This document shows positions 46,091 through 60,100 of a stretch of 64,000 bases of DNA, piece by piece. Under the pieces are notes generated by a model, which saw only the letters and a list, made by a program, of their open reading frames with translations, searched no databases and had not been told where the DNA came from. Both the position numbers and the translations under genes were made by a program. Location of the stretch: the NCBI RefSeq assembly GCF_005239225.2, contig NC_133295.1:6944001-7008000 (forward strand). Direction: 5' to 3'. This DNA is from Populus alba (lineage: Eukaryota; Streptophyta; Magnoliopsida; Malpighiales; Salicaceae). Each line of letters starts with the position of its first letter. The stretch's first letter is position 1.

Positions 46091-48915
46091 TTATTAAATC
46101 TTCTTCCATCTAGCAAAGTCATTACACTTCGATCGCTTGAAAAAATAAAATATCAAAAAATCTCCTCGACCATAATTAAGATTTTTATTTTATTTTATTT
46201 TTGCTTTTAAAAAAAATCAAGTAAATTAACTATATAAAAAATTATGAAAAGACAGTGACTTTCGAACAATTCAAAAATGACAAATAAACTCCATAAAAAG
46301 ACTCATTTATCCCTCAAAACCAATTCATTTGATTTTTTTGTGAAGAGAAAAAACGAGTAATTTCACTATTAAAATATCCACAGTAAATCACATTATATGC
46401 ACAATAATTTTCCCACACGGCTTAGGTATTTGTTAATAAAGTTCAAATAAGCAATAAATTATAAATATTTTTATTGAATAATAAACTATTAGGTTCAAAT
46501 AGAGTTATACATCATAAGGTTTATATTAAGTAATGAATGAAGTTTAAATTGAGTAGAAAGTGAAAATATTATAAAAAAACTTGTAAAAAGTATGTGAACT
46601 AAACAATAAATAGAATTATAAAGAAATCAATAAATAAATTTTATAAATAATAATAAATATAAATCTAAGAATATTAAACTTACAAAAATGTTTTTAAAAA
46701 AATGATATTGAAATTATTGATGGGAAACATACCAAAAAAATCACAGTGAGATATGCTCTATTTAAATTAAAACCTAAAACTAAAGGAATTAAAATCCACC
46801 TAAAAGTAATTTTCTAACCAGAAAATTCTTAATTAGGACAATTTACACATGAATCAAATAAGAAAATAATTAATCTACAATTAATAGGACACTTTTCAAT
46901 GTAAAGTGCAAGTTACATCAATCCCAATCTAAGTCATGTTTGCTATATTTTCTCTAAAGAGCATCATTCATGTTCATCCTTATTTATTTTAGATTTTGAA
47001 CTAAATTTGGACCATTAATTCTATTAACATAATAATCTTCCTTGGCTAGGTAAGTTGTTGTTTTCAGGAGGAGCTCCGGTATCTCTACTATTAGACATAC
47101 AAATTTTGTATTTAAAAAAAAGAGATGAAGACACCTGAGGGTGCCCAACTTGATGTCGTTGAACACATGGTTAATAAGCAAATCTAGACAAAAGGTTATC
47201 TCACACGGTGGTCGTAGCCATAAGGTTATGCAACCATGATGTACAATGCAACATTCTCAGATGGGACAATATAATTAAATTCTTACAGTAGGTGTATTAA
47301 CTAGAGACATAATTATAGGCCAGTAGATATAGTTAACCTAATTATAGGTTGTTAAATTATTGAAAAATAATGGGGTAGGTACTATGGGAGCAGGAGGACA
47401 TCCCCTGGCAACTAGCTTGTTTAGAGCATTTCAAGTTTTCTATGTGAACTCTAGAAAACAAAAAATAAAGGTTTTGTAAATTGTAAACTAAAAAAATAGA
47501 AAATAAAAGAGTCGAGGATGACTTATTTTAAGGTGGGAGAATTATAATATCTTATATTAAAAACAAGTGTCTAGAACCAGAACTTTATAAATAGTGCTGG
47601 TTGCTGCCATATTGTAAGCGTTTTGAAGCATCGAGCTCAGAAGTGGATCGCGTAATCAAGAACAAAACTATAAAAATAGTAAAATCTAAAACGAATAATA
47701 TATAACATGTTGAGCCGGGCTATTACATTCTCCATCTCTAATTATATAACATTTATACCAGCCTTAGACAGGTTTGGCTTCTAACAAAATGATCTGCTTT
47801 CATTGGTCCATTATTAGGCTTTTGGATTTATGGGAGTAGAAGGTAAGCTCTAGAGAAAAATGGTAGGAATTCATTATACAGTCGAGTTAAGACTTGTTGT
47901 ATGGATTAGATGGAAAGGCAGTTGATTGAAGATTTCTCCTTAAGTCGAGTTTCTAAATAGAGGAGGCAGAGTCATAAGAAGAAGGATGTGTGGTCGATTC
48001 AGTATCTCTAACTCTTTTGTCTATCCTCGTATTGTGTTGGACACCAAAAGTTGATTGATCCTTAGGAACCAGATCAAAGTTTGTCGTTCCTATGATGATA
48101 TTCTTGTAGGGTTAGATAGCCTTGTCAGATTCTTTTCTTGATTTCATAATTATATCCCACCAAATTATATCATCACAATATAATTTTTTTCATTAAAGCA
48201 AATTGATTGTCTTACTTGGAATTTAATTTGCGCAGAGGCGACAGCTACCTGTGATCTCGGAGGATGTAGGCTACACAAAAGCTTGGAACCTGTGAAGTTA
48301 AGAGCATGGATTAATAACCAAAAATGCTACCAAAGATTGTTCACATCGAGTATAATACCATCATGGCCATAATAAACTAGAGAGCTCATTCTGAGACAAA
48401 AACCAAGAGATTCAATCCAAGTAATAGACAAATTTTACATCTATCGAAAACTGTAAGGTGAAATTTAGCATTAAACATAAGGGTGTGTTTGAAAGAGAAA
48501 TTAATTTTATAAAATCATTTTTAGTTATGATTTATTGTAATAAAATAAAATATATGATTGGTTAAAATTATAATTAAAATTATATGTGATTAAAAAAATA
48601 ATTTATGGGTGCTTGGTTAACTAGTTTTTGTAAATACTTGTGGTAATAAGATTGCAAGAAGGACATGTATGAACTTTCAATCTCAGTCTCTAATTATATA
48701 TAAATTCTCAATTTAATACTAAAACAAAAGATTATGTCAAGTGGGTCCAAAACGTTTGAAATAGCTTGCAGTTAAGTGCCTTGGTCAATATTTGTTAGCG
48801 TTTTACGTCTGATGTGAATGTTTGACGAGATATATTGGAAAATGATTGGCCAAAAAGGAGTTAAATACTGATAAAAGGATTAAATTGAGAGTTTTATGAA
48901 ACATTTAGAGCCTAA
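46091..48915. other. AT-rich spacer
   Basis: No gene is recognised. Frame remnants are short. The phrase GAGCCGGGCTATTACATTCTCC near 47712 and the less AT-rich 47550-48300 stretch may be decayed retrotransposon sequence, but I could not assign a family. Confidence 0.45.
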
Positions 48916-49104
48916 TTGATGGATATTCATATGAATGCTAAAATAAAATGCAAAAACAAAGAATTTCTTACTAAGTTTTGCAGCTTTGAGCATGAACGAC
49001 AGCAAGAAAACGGCAGCATCTGTTGCCCAATGCCTAATTCATCTAGCACCAGATCAGATAAACAGAAGGTTGAATTAAAAGATAAAGTATGGCAAAACCA
49101 AATG

Positions 49105-49623
49105 CTATTGCTCATGAATTATGACAGATATTTGATGATTAGTAGATCTCTGGCTGGTTAATATCGCAAGTTGAAAGAAAATGACAAGTTGCTCACACCT
49201 GCAATTATCTAACAAATTTGGAACAATAGAATATTCATACATATTGGCAAAGGGATTAAAACTAACAAATAACTCTCTATCGATCGAATTTGACAAAGAA
49301 GAAACAACAGATATATTTCTAACTAGGGAAAGTTTAACTGCAATGAACATCAGGAAACCCTTTTCTGTAATGGCAGATGCCATCTCAATAGAATGTGAAC
49401 GTAAAAGGGACCCTTTCAAATTGTCAAAGAAAGGTGAAGTTCTATTTGAAAAACCCTCCATAAAGAGTGAATCAAAGAAATAAGAAGAAAACAGATCTGC
49501 AGGGTGGGTCCGGAACGGTGATTGCTCAACCAGATTCTCCAACCGTTTGCTGCCAAAAATTGACGGGTTTGTAGATCTGCAGGGAGAGTGGTGGCTTATG
49601 CAAGATTGGAGGAGACAATGCAA
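49105..49623 (-). CDS. Unassigned open reading frame, 172 codons
   Basis: The longest unexplained open frame in the window starts with an ATG at 49623. The product is rich in Ser, Leu and Phe, has no domain I know, and its first 40 residues are poor in acidic residues, which would suit an organelle-targeting peptide. The last third overlaps what looks like an intron acceptor (AATTGCAG) on the same strand. The plus strand is also open at 49181-49483 (100 codons, charged) and 49547-49855. It could be an orphan exon, a pseudogene or chance. Local base composition is less AT-rich than both flanks. Confidence 0.2.
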   Translation of the reverse strand: MHCLLQSCISHHSPCRSTNPSIFGSKRLENLVEQSPFRTHPADLFSSYFFDSLFMEGFSNRTSPFFDNLKGSLLRSHSIEMASAITEKGFLMFIAVKLSLVRNISVVSSLSNSIDRELFVSFNPFANMYEYSIVPNLLDNCRCEQLVIFFQLAILTSQRSTNHQISVIIHEQ

Positions 49624-49855
49624 TAAAAAAAAAATCTCTGGAGAGATGGATTGCGGTGTTTACATGCTCTCAGGGGAGGCTAGTTTGTCCACCATTTTCA
49701 ACGATGATAAGCAACCGTGTTTTTACTGCTCTTCTTCCCAGCTTTTTCATGTGAAAAGCAAGAAAAAGATGCTTCTCATTATCCGCGGCCAAACCTTTGT
49801 TACGGGTGTATTTGAAAATGTTAGTTCTGTTCCTTTTGTAAATGAGTTAAAATAA

Positions 49856-50689
49856 TATTTTTTTTATTTTTTAAATTTTATTTTTAATATTAGTATATTA
49901 AAACAATCTAAAAATACTTAAAAAAATTAATAAAATAAATTTAAAATTTTTAAAAACACTTGTTACATCTATTCTCAAATAATTATATATTCTAGATTTT
50001 ACAAACATTTAAAACATTTATATTCAGAAAAAAAGCACAAAATCATCGCTCTTTCATATATTATTTTTCAAGTACCTCTTTCCTATGCTATCTTTCAAAC
50101 ACCCTTTAAATCAAGAAATAAACAATGTGGTTTATAATAAACAATAAATTATAAACTTCAAATTCAGCAATAAAACATAAATATTTATATTGAATAATAA
50201 ACTATTAAGTTCAACTAGAGTTATACATAATAAGGTTTACATTGAGCAATAAATTGTGAAGTTTATGCAACGTAAAGAGGTCATATTAAATTGTACGCAA
50301 TAAACAAACAAAATAATCGATTGTAAAGAAAATATATAAATAAGTAAGTAGATAAAGTTGTAAGAAAAGCGATTAATAAAACTTATAAATAAGAATAAAT
50401 TTTAAAGATGAAAATATCATACTTATGAAAAGTAAATTACAGGAATTAGAAGATACTAGTTACATGACCTGCGCGATGTTACAGGTTAATTTTTTTTGTA
50501 TAAAAAAATAAAATAAAAACTAAAATCTAAAAATATTAGGTTTTTCTGTAAAGTTATATCTAAGAGTCTTGAGTTTGGCTACAATGCCTAATCTAAAAGT
50601 AATATTTATAATATTAATAATAACATTAAACTTGCATGATCTAAGTTTAAGTGAGTTTGGCTGCAGCACCAGATCTAATAGTTTTGGAT
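49856..50689. other. AT-rich spacer
   Basis: No gene is seen. A few phrases (GAGTTTGGCT..A..CC.(A/G)ATCTAA at about 50570-50690) resemble decayed units of the 38434 minisatellite family. Confidence 0.4.
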
Positions 50690-51180
50690 ATGGGTTTAAT
50701 TACAAGGTTGTGTCATAAAAGTGTGATAATTAAATAAAATAATGAAAATAAAAAAAAAACAAAGAAAAAAAACCAACGGGGAAAAAACTAATGAAGAAAA
50801 AGAAAAAAATCTAAATTAACTGGATTAACCCTTCAAACTATGTTAATCTGTCAAACTCGGGATTCGTGTCATGAAAGTTTGATAACTAAATAGAAAAAAC
50901 AATTGATGGGTTAACTTGATTAAACCGTCAAATCAGGTTAACCCGTTAAACCCGTAATACATATTATGAAAGTCTGATAATTAAATAGAAAGAAATTTAA
51001 TATTAACAAACTAAACTAAACAAAAACAAATTAGTTAAAAAGAAAAAAAAAAGCAAAAAACAATTTTTTGGGTTAACCTATTAAACCAAGTTAACCCGTC
51101 AAACTCGGGATCCGTGTCATGAAAATCTGATAACTAAATAAAAAAATTTAACATTAACAAACTAAATTAAAAAAAAATTA
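50690..51180. repeat. Interspersed tandem-type repeat, four degenerate copies
   Basis: Copies centre on about 50715, 50880, 50965 and 51125. The consensus core is AACCCGTCAAACTCGGGATC followed by CGTGTCATGAAAGTCTGATAAC and TAAATA. The copy spacing is uneven, and poly(A)-rich stretches separate the units. Confidence 0.65.
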
Positions 51181-51539
51181 TTAAAAGAAAAAAACACAAA
51201 GAAAAATGAAAAAAAAAACCTATAAAGGCATAAAAAATTAAAAAAATAAATAAAAATAGAAAAAAAAACAAAAAAAAAAGACAACTCATAATAGTTTAGT
51301 ATATATTATTATAAGTATAATTATAATATATAAGTACATGCGTGGGGAAAACTACAGTACTTTCTCCATGTCTTTTAGAGTATTGTTAATATTAGTCATT
51401 TAGTCTGCCTTCGCTGCTAGTCATAATATTTTTAAAATCCAATATTGATTATGTAAATTCCTTCAATGTGTTTTTAATATTAAAAATTCAAAATATAAAT
51501 TAAAAAAAATATATGCAAGTATCGTATTAAATAAATTAA

Positions 51540-52990
51540 AAATTATTTATGTAAATAAATGGTGAAAAAATCATTAAAAATAACTAAAAGAGAAATTGAT
51601 AAAATTAAGAAATGAATGTAAATCAATTTATTCAACCACACAATATGACATTCACCTAATTGTATTTACTGAACTTGTTTATTGAAATCAATAAAAAATA
51701 AGTTTACAATATAAAAAAAATCACGACATAAAAAATAAACATAAATGAAACTGATTAAATAAACTCATGCCCTAAAAAAATATTATGCAAAGCCAAACAT
51801 ATTAGCAATATTATTTAAAAAATGAATTCTTTTTTATTTTAAAAAAATAAACTTCATTTGTATAAAACCAAAAAAAAATTCTAAATGAATTAGCATAACA
51901 TATTGAAAAATCAAACACAAACAAAAACAACTCTAAAAAAATATATATTGAAAAATGACATGCAAAACCCGTGACTTGAATTATGAGACTGAGATAAATT
52001 TGTAGAGAAGAAATTAAAGATAATTACAATACTAAAATTAAAAAAAAAAAAAAACAAATGCCAAGAGATAAGTTCATATGAAGTCAAATCTCCAACAAAT
52101 CAAATGTTGAAAGATGAAATCATGAAAAAAAAAAGTCAATTACATAAAAGAATCTGAAAAATAAGGATGAAAGAAAACATTAATGATAAAGCAACTAAAA
52201 TTTTGATTTGATGTTCACTCTATAGCAAGTCATAATTTCTCTCTCTCAATATTTTGATATATATTTTTTTATATAATAAAAATTATAACTGTAAATCGAA
52301 AAGTTTATTCAAACATATAATAATTATCTATATAAATAAATAAAAATAATCTATTAACAATAACTAAAAGAGAAATTGAAAAGATTAAGAAATAAATGTA
52401 AATCAATATATTTGATCTCGTAAAATAAGATATTTACTAGTTTATGTCTACTAAATTTGTTCATTAAAATCAGTAAAAATAATAGAAATAAAGACTCATA
52501 TGAAAGTGAATAAAAAAAAGTACACATGGTCATACATATAATAATATTATTTCAAAATAACTTTTTTTTATACTAAACAAAACCTACTTGTATAAAATAA
52601 AATAAAAAAATTAACAAAAAATAAACATAAAACAAAACAGTTTTTTAAAAAAAATCTTCATCTAAAAACAACATGCAAGACCTATAGTTTAGGTAATAAG
52701 ATCGAGACAAACTGATATAAAAGAATATGAAGTTAATCAAAAAATAATTTTTTTAAAACGATATAGAATGATAAAATCATAAAATAAAATGAGAAAAAAA
52801 AAGAATTATTAACTGTGTTAACACTTAAAACTTGTCACCTGTGTCATTAAATTGGAAGCATAATAACTAAAAAAAACTATGAAGTCTAATTCCAAATAAA
52901 TCAAACACCGAAAGATCTAACCAAGAAAAAAAATCAACCACATAAATAATTTTAATTAAAAAATAAGGGTGGAAACCGAAATAAAAAAAT
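51540..52990. repeat. Degenerate direct repeat, about 650-700 bp, two copies
   Basis: Copy A (about 51540-52200) and copy B (about 52330-52990) align in order: AATAACTAAAAGAGAAATTGA, AAT(G/A)AATGTAAATCAAT, ACATGCAA(A/G)ACC, then TC.AACAAATCAAA..(T/C)(T/C)GAAAGAT and AATAAGG.TG.AA. Spacing is about 780 bp. Both are very AT-rich and diverged. Confidence 0.55.
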
Positions 52991-54129
52991 AAATTTGAGG
53001 GCATTTAAAAATTAAATTGAAGGATTAAATTGAAAAGAAAAAAAAACAATTAACAAAAGGAAGAGGAGAATTCAAAAGAATGAAGGCTAAATTGAAAAAA
53101 AAAAAAAACATAAACTTTGATTGAAGAGAGAAATTAAATACAATAAAACATTAACAAAAAATCCAACCATAAAAATGACAAATCAAAAGAATAATGACTT
53201 AATTGGAGAACACAATATATAACAAATTATAATTTAAAAGCTGAACTGAAAACATAAAATACCTTTCTAAAAAAGTCAAGGAAAAAAATAAGCAATAAAA
53301 AACATAAGGAATGAAATTGAAAAACAAAAAGAAAAGAGAACAATCATGTATTTTAATTGGAAAAGAGAGAAAAACAGGAAAAAGAAAGAAGAAACGATCA
53401 CCGGTCCACCACTGACATACTCCACACCAAGAGAAAGAGCATGTGGCCGCGATTCTAATGACACGATAAAAGGGTACTTTTGAAAAAAACATCATCAAAA
53501 AAGCACAAACATCACTAACACATTAGCATATAAAAAAAACATGCCAACAACTTTTTCAAATTTAATTTTAAAAATAAATGTTAATTAGTAAAAAGCTCTC
53601 ATAATCTTGGAAATAACAAATAAAGTAATGTGAAGGTATTAAAATATTACTGAATGTATAAAAGTTATTTTGTGTCATCTAAAGGAAAAGAAGTATTTTA
53701 TTTATTTTAACTATTTTATTTATTTTAAAGTTTATGTAAAATAAAAATAAAATTATTGATTAACAGGTTTAAATTTTGTTGATTTTAAAGATAAAATAAT
53801 ATTTTTACTATACAAAATAATCTAAAAGAATAATAATATCTATATTTAATTTTTTAATGACTAATAAATCGGTGTAAAAAATCCCATATCTCAACTTTCC
53901 AACTTTTCTATCGAGGGGTATAAACAAACTTACACTAAAAGCAAATGTGTTTTTAAAATGACGGTGAAGAAACTAGATTATAAGATCTCAAAACACAAAG
54001 ACGTAAAGCTATAATAAAATTCAAATCGAGGGGCTATTTTCTCTCCAAAGAAACAAAAAATGTCAATAGTTTTGTTTTCTTGATACAATGAAATAATCAG
54101 AAGCCAAGCGAAAATTCTGTTGAAGAAAG
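52991..54129. other. Spacer and upstream region of the DENN gene
   Basis: Up to about 53600 the sequence continues the repetitive AT-rich block, with a less AT-rich patch (53395-53480, CACCGGTCCACCACTGACA...). The 53900-54129 stretch should contain the promoter and 5' leader of the DENN gene. I could not fix a TATA box. Confidence 0.45.
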
Positions 54130-57100
54130 ATGGGAAGGCTGTTCGAGTATTTCGTAGTGTGTGGGTTGGGTCCGGAGATGAGAACAGTGGATAGAAACAA
54201 AGGATATCATGGGATGCGAGTGTTTTATCAATCTTCTTTACTCGATCAATATCCTCCTGATAATCACTCTCTTTATCCTCCGCCTCCTCCTCAGCTCCCA
54301 ATTGTACAATATGTCTTTCCTTTTTTTTTTTTTTTTTTGTGTGCGGGTGTGTGTGGATCTGATAATTTTATCTTTAATTTCTGTTAATCGGCAGTGTGTC
54401 CTTCCTGCTGGTGTGGAGTTTTACCCCTCGGGATTCGATGCTAATGATTCCTCCACATTTCCAAGAAGTTACCCCATTGTTTTGACCGGTACTTTTTTTT
54501 TTAAATTACTGCAATTAGATTTTCTTTCATTTTTTGGGTAGAGATTTATTTTACATTGTTATGGAAAATGAAAAGAATGATCTTTTGAAGAAGGCTGAAG
54601 ACGGCATGAAACTTTTGAAGCCAAGTAATGTATACATGGTGAAAATATGTTTTCTGACAAAGAGCACTGGATATAGAGTCCTTTTTTTTTTTTTTTTTTT
54701 AATTTAGAAAAGTTTAGCGGAGGTTATGGATACTTTTTTTTTTTTTGAGGATATATTGTCCTTTTCAATGTAATTTTTTTTTGGCAGAGGGTGATGGATC
54801 AAAAATTTATGTTAGTTGCATTGCCTTCCGGGATCCAGTTAGCGAGGATATCGCTGAAGCTTACCGCATTCCTGCAAACTCATTTGCAGACAAATGCATC
54901 TGCCTTGTTTCCCGCTCCCCTAGTTTTGGTGTTCTTAGAAATGCACTGGAAGAGTTATTTGCACTTTGCTTTTCCCCTGCTGGAAGTAGGTAAGGTATCT
55001 TTGAGTTATGGAAGGTTCTCTGTTATATGGATAGAAAAGGGTGGAAATTGGGATGCGGTTACTAATTTTTTGGTAGACATGCGCACATGACCTCCTTTAT
55101 ATTCTCATAATATGCATAAATAGTTAAAAGATTTTAGGATTTTATGTTGTGGTTCTGACTGAGTTTATCAGTTCATTTAAAAATGGAATTATATGGTATC
55201 GTTTTCATTGCATTTAACGTTCTCAGCTCTATAAAAATTTCAGCAAGCCATTATGGGAAGTTATATCTCACATGATCTCGAATGTCCCTTTGCCTACTCC
55301 TGGAAAGGATCGGGTCTTGTTTGCCATTGAGAACTGCCTGCTTTCATTGGAAGCTCCACCAAAAGATGGACTCCCCCATGTTGATGTGTGACTTCCTATC
55401 CCTTTTGTTTTGTTGGCTTGATTCTGCCTTTGTTGATTGTATCATGCAGATTAGGGTTTACAAAAACTCACTTTACTACAAAGTAAATGACTTATTTTTT
55501 CTGAATGCAGATATCATTTCAGCCATTGGTACAGTGTTTGGATGTGGACAACTTACTCAAACTTTTTACTGCCGTGTTACTTGAAAGGAGGATTTTACTT
55601 CGTTCCAACAAGTATTTCTCTGAACCTTTGACAGCAAATAATTGTTTAAGAGAAGTAAAGAAATATAATTACCATTGATTTGATTCTCTTTACTACTCTC
55701 ACTATGTTGAAAGTTTTCAGAAGTAGTGTAGGATATGTTTGCATGCTTATTGAAACTTGTGCATTGGGTTTATTGGCCTGGTTTCGGCATCATCGTTTGT
55801 TCAACTTTAGTTTTTTCCTGATGATGTTTTGATAACCGGTGAATTTGTTTCAACTTTGGCATGCTATGTGTACAATAAATCCTTTTCATACTTACCATGC
55901 TCTTTACAGGCTCTACTAAAATGTTGTCTGCAACCTTACCTAAGCAGCTGATTGTTATGTAATACTTACCTAGAAATCCTTGATTTGTATACCATCCAGC
56001 ATGATTTCAAATAATGATTGCTATATCATTTGTGTTTTTAATTGTACTCTAATTTTCTGAGGCAGGTATTCACTTTTAACCATAGCATCAGAGGCCATAT
56101 GTCATTTGATTTATCCCTTTAGGTGGCAGGTGAGTTTTAAATGAATTGGAAGTTCATTGTTCTTTTATCAGACTAGAATAACACATTCAGATTTAGATTT
56201 GCCTTCTTTTGCTGGCAACAGTTTTTATCTTTGTAGTTGAAAATTGCAGTTAAAATGTTTTTTATTCACTGGATAAGCTGATGGTATATTCATGCCTTCA
56301 ATGATTCTCTTATGGGCTCACTTCTAATTATTTCATGTTTGTTGTGCTGAAGCATGTCTACATTCCATTGCTATTTTTCAGTGGAGTAGACTATATTGAT
56401 GCGCCAACACCATATATGATGGGTCTTCATTCATCTGTTGATACGTCTAACCTTGCAATGGACGGTGTAAGTTTTTTTTTCCCTTAAACTTATTGTGGAG
56501 CTCACTTGTTTGCTTTTGTAATTATGTTTCTTGCTTGGTATTATTTATCATGCCTTGTTGTTGTTGTTTGTTTATTTTATTTTTCTTTGGCATGGAATTT
56601 GGCAGCATTTTTCTTGCCAGCTCTTTTGGGTCAGGGACAGCTCAACTGAGTAGAATGCTCTGAAAATGCTATGGTGTAGTTTTTGGTTTTGCTTTCTAGA
56701 ACGTATAGCATTAACTGGTCCAATTTTTTAATATTCTAGGAAATAGCTATAATATGCCCATTTCAATCAATATAAATTGATGAGTTTTATTTTGCCATGA
56801 TACTTTGGTGGCAGATTAAATGGTATTTGTTGCCTTGTTATGCTTGTTAAGCCTCTATCCCATGCCTTTCATTCTCTATTTTGAAGGAAATAATATCCAT
56901 GTTAATTTAGCATGGCAAGCCTTGATTTTTCTATGTAGAAGGATTTATTTCTGTTGGCTGCAAGTTAGTAGCCAGGAAAGAAGAGTGAGTGTGCTGTGAA
57001 GGAGCAAGGCACACAATACAAAACAATACTAGATCCACTCATCATATGATGTGAATTGAAACTGAGTCCTGACATGAATAGAACTATGATTGCCATAGAG

Positions 57101-60100
57101 TGCAAACTGTGGATGGATTCTCCTGGTATGCAGTGCAAACAGTGTATGGTTAGCATACACTGCATAGATAGAAGCTCAATAGCAGACTAGTGGTAGGATC
57201 AAATCTGCTGAAAAACATGATGAGTGAGTTTCATAGTACTGAAATATTTGTTGTTGTTGTTGACCAAAGATGTATAATGACTTTTCTGGCAGGGGTCACT
57301 TTTACAGTCTAAGATTAAAGTACATAACTTTTTTTGATTGGTAATGTAATAGTGGCAGATTCTGTTATGTAATCTTATCTGATTCACATGTATGCTGGGA
57401 ACTTACACTTCATGAGCTGTTAACTTAAACGACTATAGAAACATCTAAAGCTCATTCTTAGGAAACCGTTTCCCTTGCATCTTCATCTTGGAGTATCTGG
57501 TACTTTGGCTCTGAGCTCCTTGATCTCTTATTTTTCCTTTTGATTGGTGTGCAGTTTCTCTCTTCTATTAAGGTTCTGTGCAAATTTTGTCCAGTATAGC
57601 CATCATTTACATGTGTGCTACTGGAAAAATTTATATATATTAAGATATTTCTCATCCCTATTACATGGTAGCAGATTGCTGCATGGTCTTTTAGCCCATG
57701 ACTTAACTGAATGGAGGAAGTAGAACCCTGTTGTCAATCCTAACTGGTTGTGGATTGAGGTTTAGTTTAGCTTTGAGTATTAATGAGTAATCTTTCATTG
57801 CTTATATAGACTGGTATTCAATCAATACTCGTCTTCTTCCCTTTTTATATTTAAGAAGATGAGTATAAAAAGACCGAAATACTTTCAGTTTTATCACTAG
57901 ATTAATCATTTGCAGCCACATGTATACTGTGCATGTATTTATGGAGTCCATGTCAGTTTCTTGAGATTTGGTTTATGATATTCTGTCCCTTTTCTATTGT
58001 GTTGCAGGTAGTCGTTGTGGACCTTGAGTATAACCGAATTAGCACCTCAGAGGAAATACCCCCTATTCCAGAGCCAGAATTAAGTTCTTTGCGGGGTGAG
58101 ATACTGAAGCTATTGTACCCTAATGTCATGGGAATAGATCAGATGAAAGCTGGTTTGGTTAACTCATCTGAGCAATATTTAAAGGGCTGCAACAAGCCTT
58201 GGGGAGAAGATCATGATGTCCAACTTAGGTGATACTTGGATGCACCGTGAAATCTTTGAAGTACTCATTGATTTCCTTGTTTAAATTGATTTCTTTCACA
58301 TAAATATTTCCTCAAAGATTCTTCTCACAATTTTCTTCATGGAGATGCTGATAGGTTTTGTACCGTGTCTTCATAAAGACCTCTGCATTTCTGCTAGATT
58401 TCTAAAGTATTTATTATATATAAGAGGAGATGGATGTTATGTGAATTGCTTAACTGAAAATTGAAGAAGCATAAAGACGTGCAATTATTTTGGATATGCC
58501 AATCAAATGATGGTTATGCTTGTAGCCAGCAATTAAGTTCTTAGCTCGAATACTTGTTGGTTGTTTTTGCACTGCTAAGCATGTGATTATAGATAATGTA
58601 CAGCCTCCAGCTGTCTCCTCTTTTTTTATCATTTCCCCTTCTTGGTGGTAAAAGAGAAAATTCTACACTTTTCTGGCTATCCCATGAATTCTGGAACTTT
58701 TGAATTTCCAGAGATGTATGTTAAGGAGAAAGACCTTCCAAATGATGTTCTATCCTTAATTGTAGTTATATGTTTATCCCATATAATGTTCCCATCTGAT
58801 TATTATCTTATCAGATAGAATGTGTTACCTAGTTATTTCTATCTGATTATGATCTTATCAGATAAATGCTGTCCTTGTTATATGTTTTCTGTAACAATGT
58901 AGTATAACTTTGTATTTGTCCTGCTATTTCTGATGGTTAATCAGGTGATTGCTGTTTGCTCCTTATACGAACTTGAATTAAATGCTTATGTTGTATTGTA
59001 TTGGTGCTAAGTTTTTCCATTATACAAAAAATGCAGGATCAATAAAGTCTTACCTGGTCTAAATTATTTTTAGTTATTTTCATTGTAATACTTAGATTTG
59101 TGCGTTCTATGCAGGTTAATATTCCTAAAGTTCTTTGCATCCATTTTAGGTGGATACCGGAATTTCCTTGTAAGAAGCTCTTTTCTCTTTTCTCATTGCA
59201 TTTAATTAATTTGAAACTTTCCTACAGTGATCTCCTTCAAATTAATTTTATGAAGTTTATTTTTTCCAGGAAAACACTGCAACTCATGCCTTCAACGCCC
59301 AAGCATTTTTGAAGAAACGCTCTAGGTCAACCAACCAACCACCGGATCCCATGGTGATGTTATTTTCCACGATACTTTACCAACTTGATATTTTGGGTGT
59401 TAGAAATCCGTTTTTAATTTCTGTACCCATTTTTTCTATTGGTTGATTTGGTTCTCCTTGTACTAACTAGTTTTTTGTTGTTTGTAGATAACACAGTTCT
59501 TAGATTCCCATGGTTTCTTGGATTATCTGGAGAGAGGTATTGATTCTGATGGAAACAATAATAATCTTCTTGAGAAGTTACAAGACACAATTGGAAGGGG
59601 TCAGAATCCTATTTCAATTCTTCCCACTTCGGTGGTAGAACCTGAGATTATAACCATATCAGATCCAGATGTCGGAATATTGGGTAAATTTGAGGTCTCA
59701 ATTTTGCTGATTATGTATATTAATCTGCAAAACTGATACAAACATGTCTCAAATGATTTTCTAATGTTATAAACACCAATGCCCTTGTTTTTTTCAGGAT
59801 CAGGTGCTAAATATACTTATGACAGGTTTCCTTCAAACATCAGGTCAGAAGAACAAGAGGAGAAGAGGAAACAAATTCTTGCAGCAGCAAGTGGAGCTTT
59901 TGAATACATTAAGCATGCTCCTAGGTATCTTTGTGTTTTGCGTCCATGGGTTTCTACATTGCTTTATTCTAATTTTCGTTGTCTTAGCTTAGCTTGATTC
60001 CTAATTGCTCAATTCCTAATTTCTCTTATATCCTTACCAGTTCGCCATCTGTGCAAGTGGGCAAGGACTCTCTTAGTCCCATGGAAAGGGCTGTAAGTTC

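Noticed and set aside
53199..53498. 99-codon minus-strand Phe/Leu-rich frame
   Set aside because: It reads A-rich repeat DNA in antisense. The hydrophobicity comes from the poly(T) composition.
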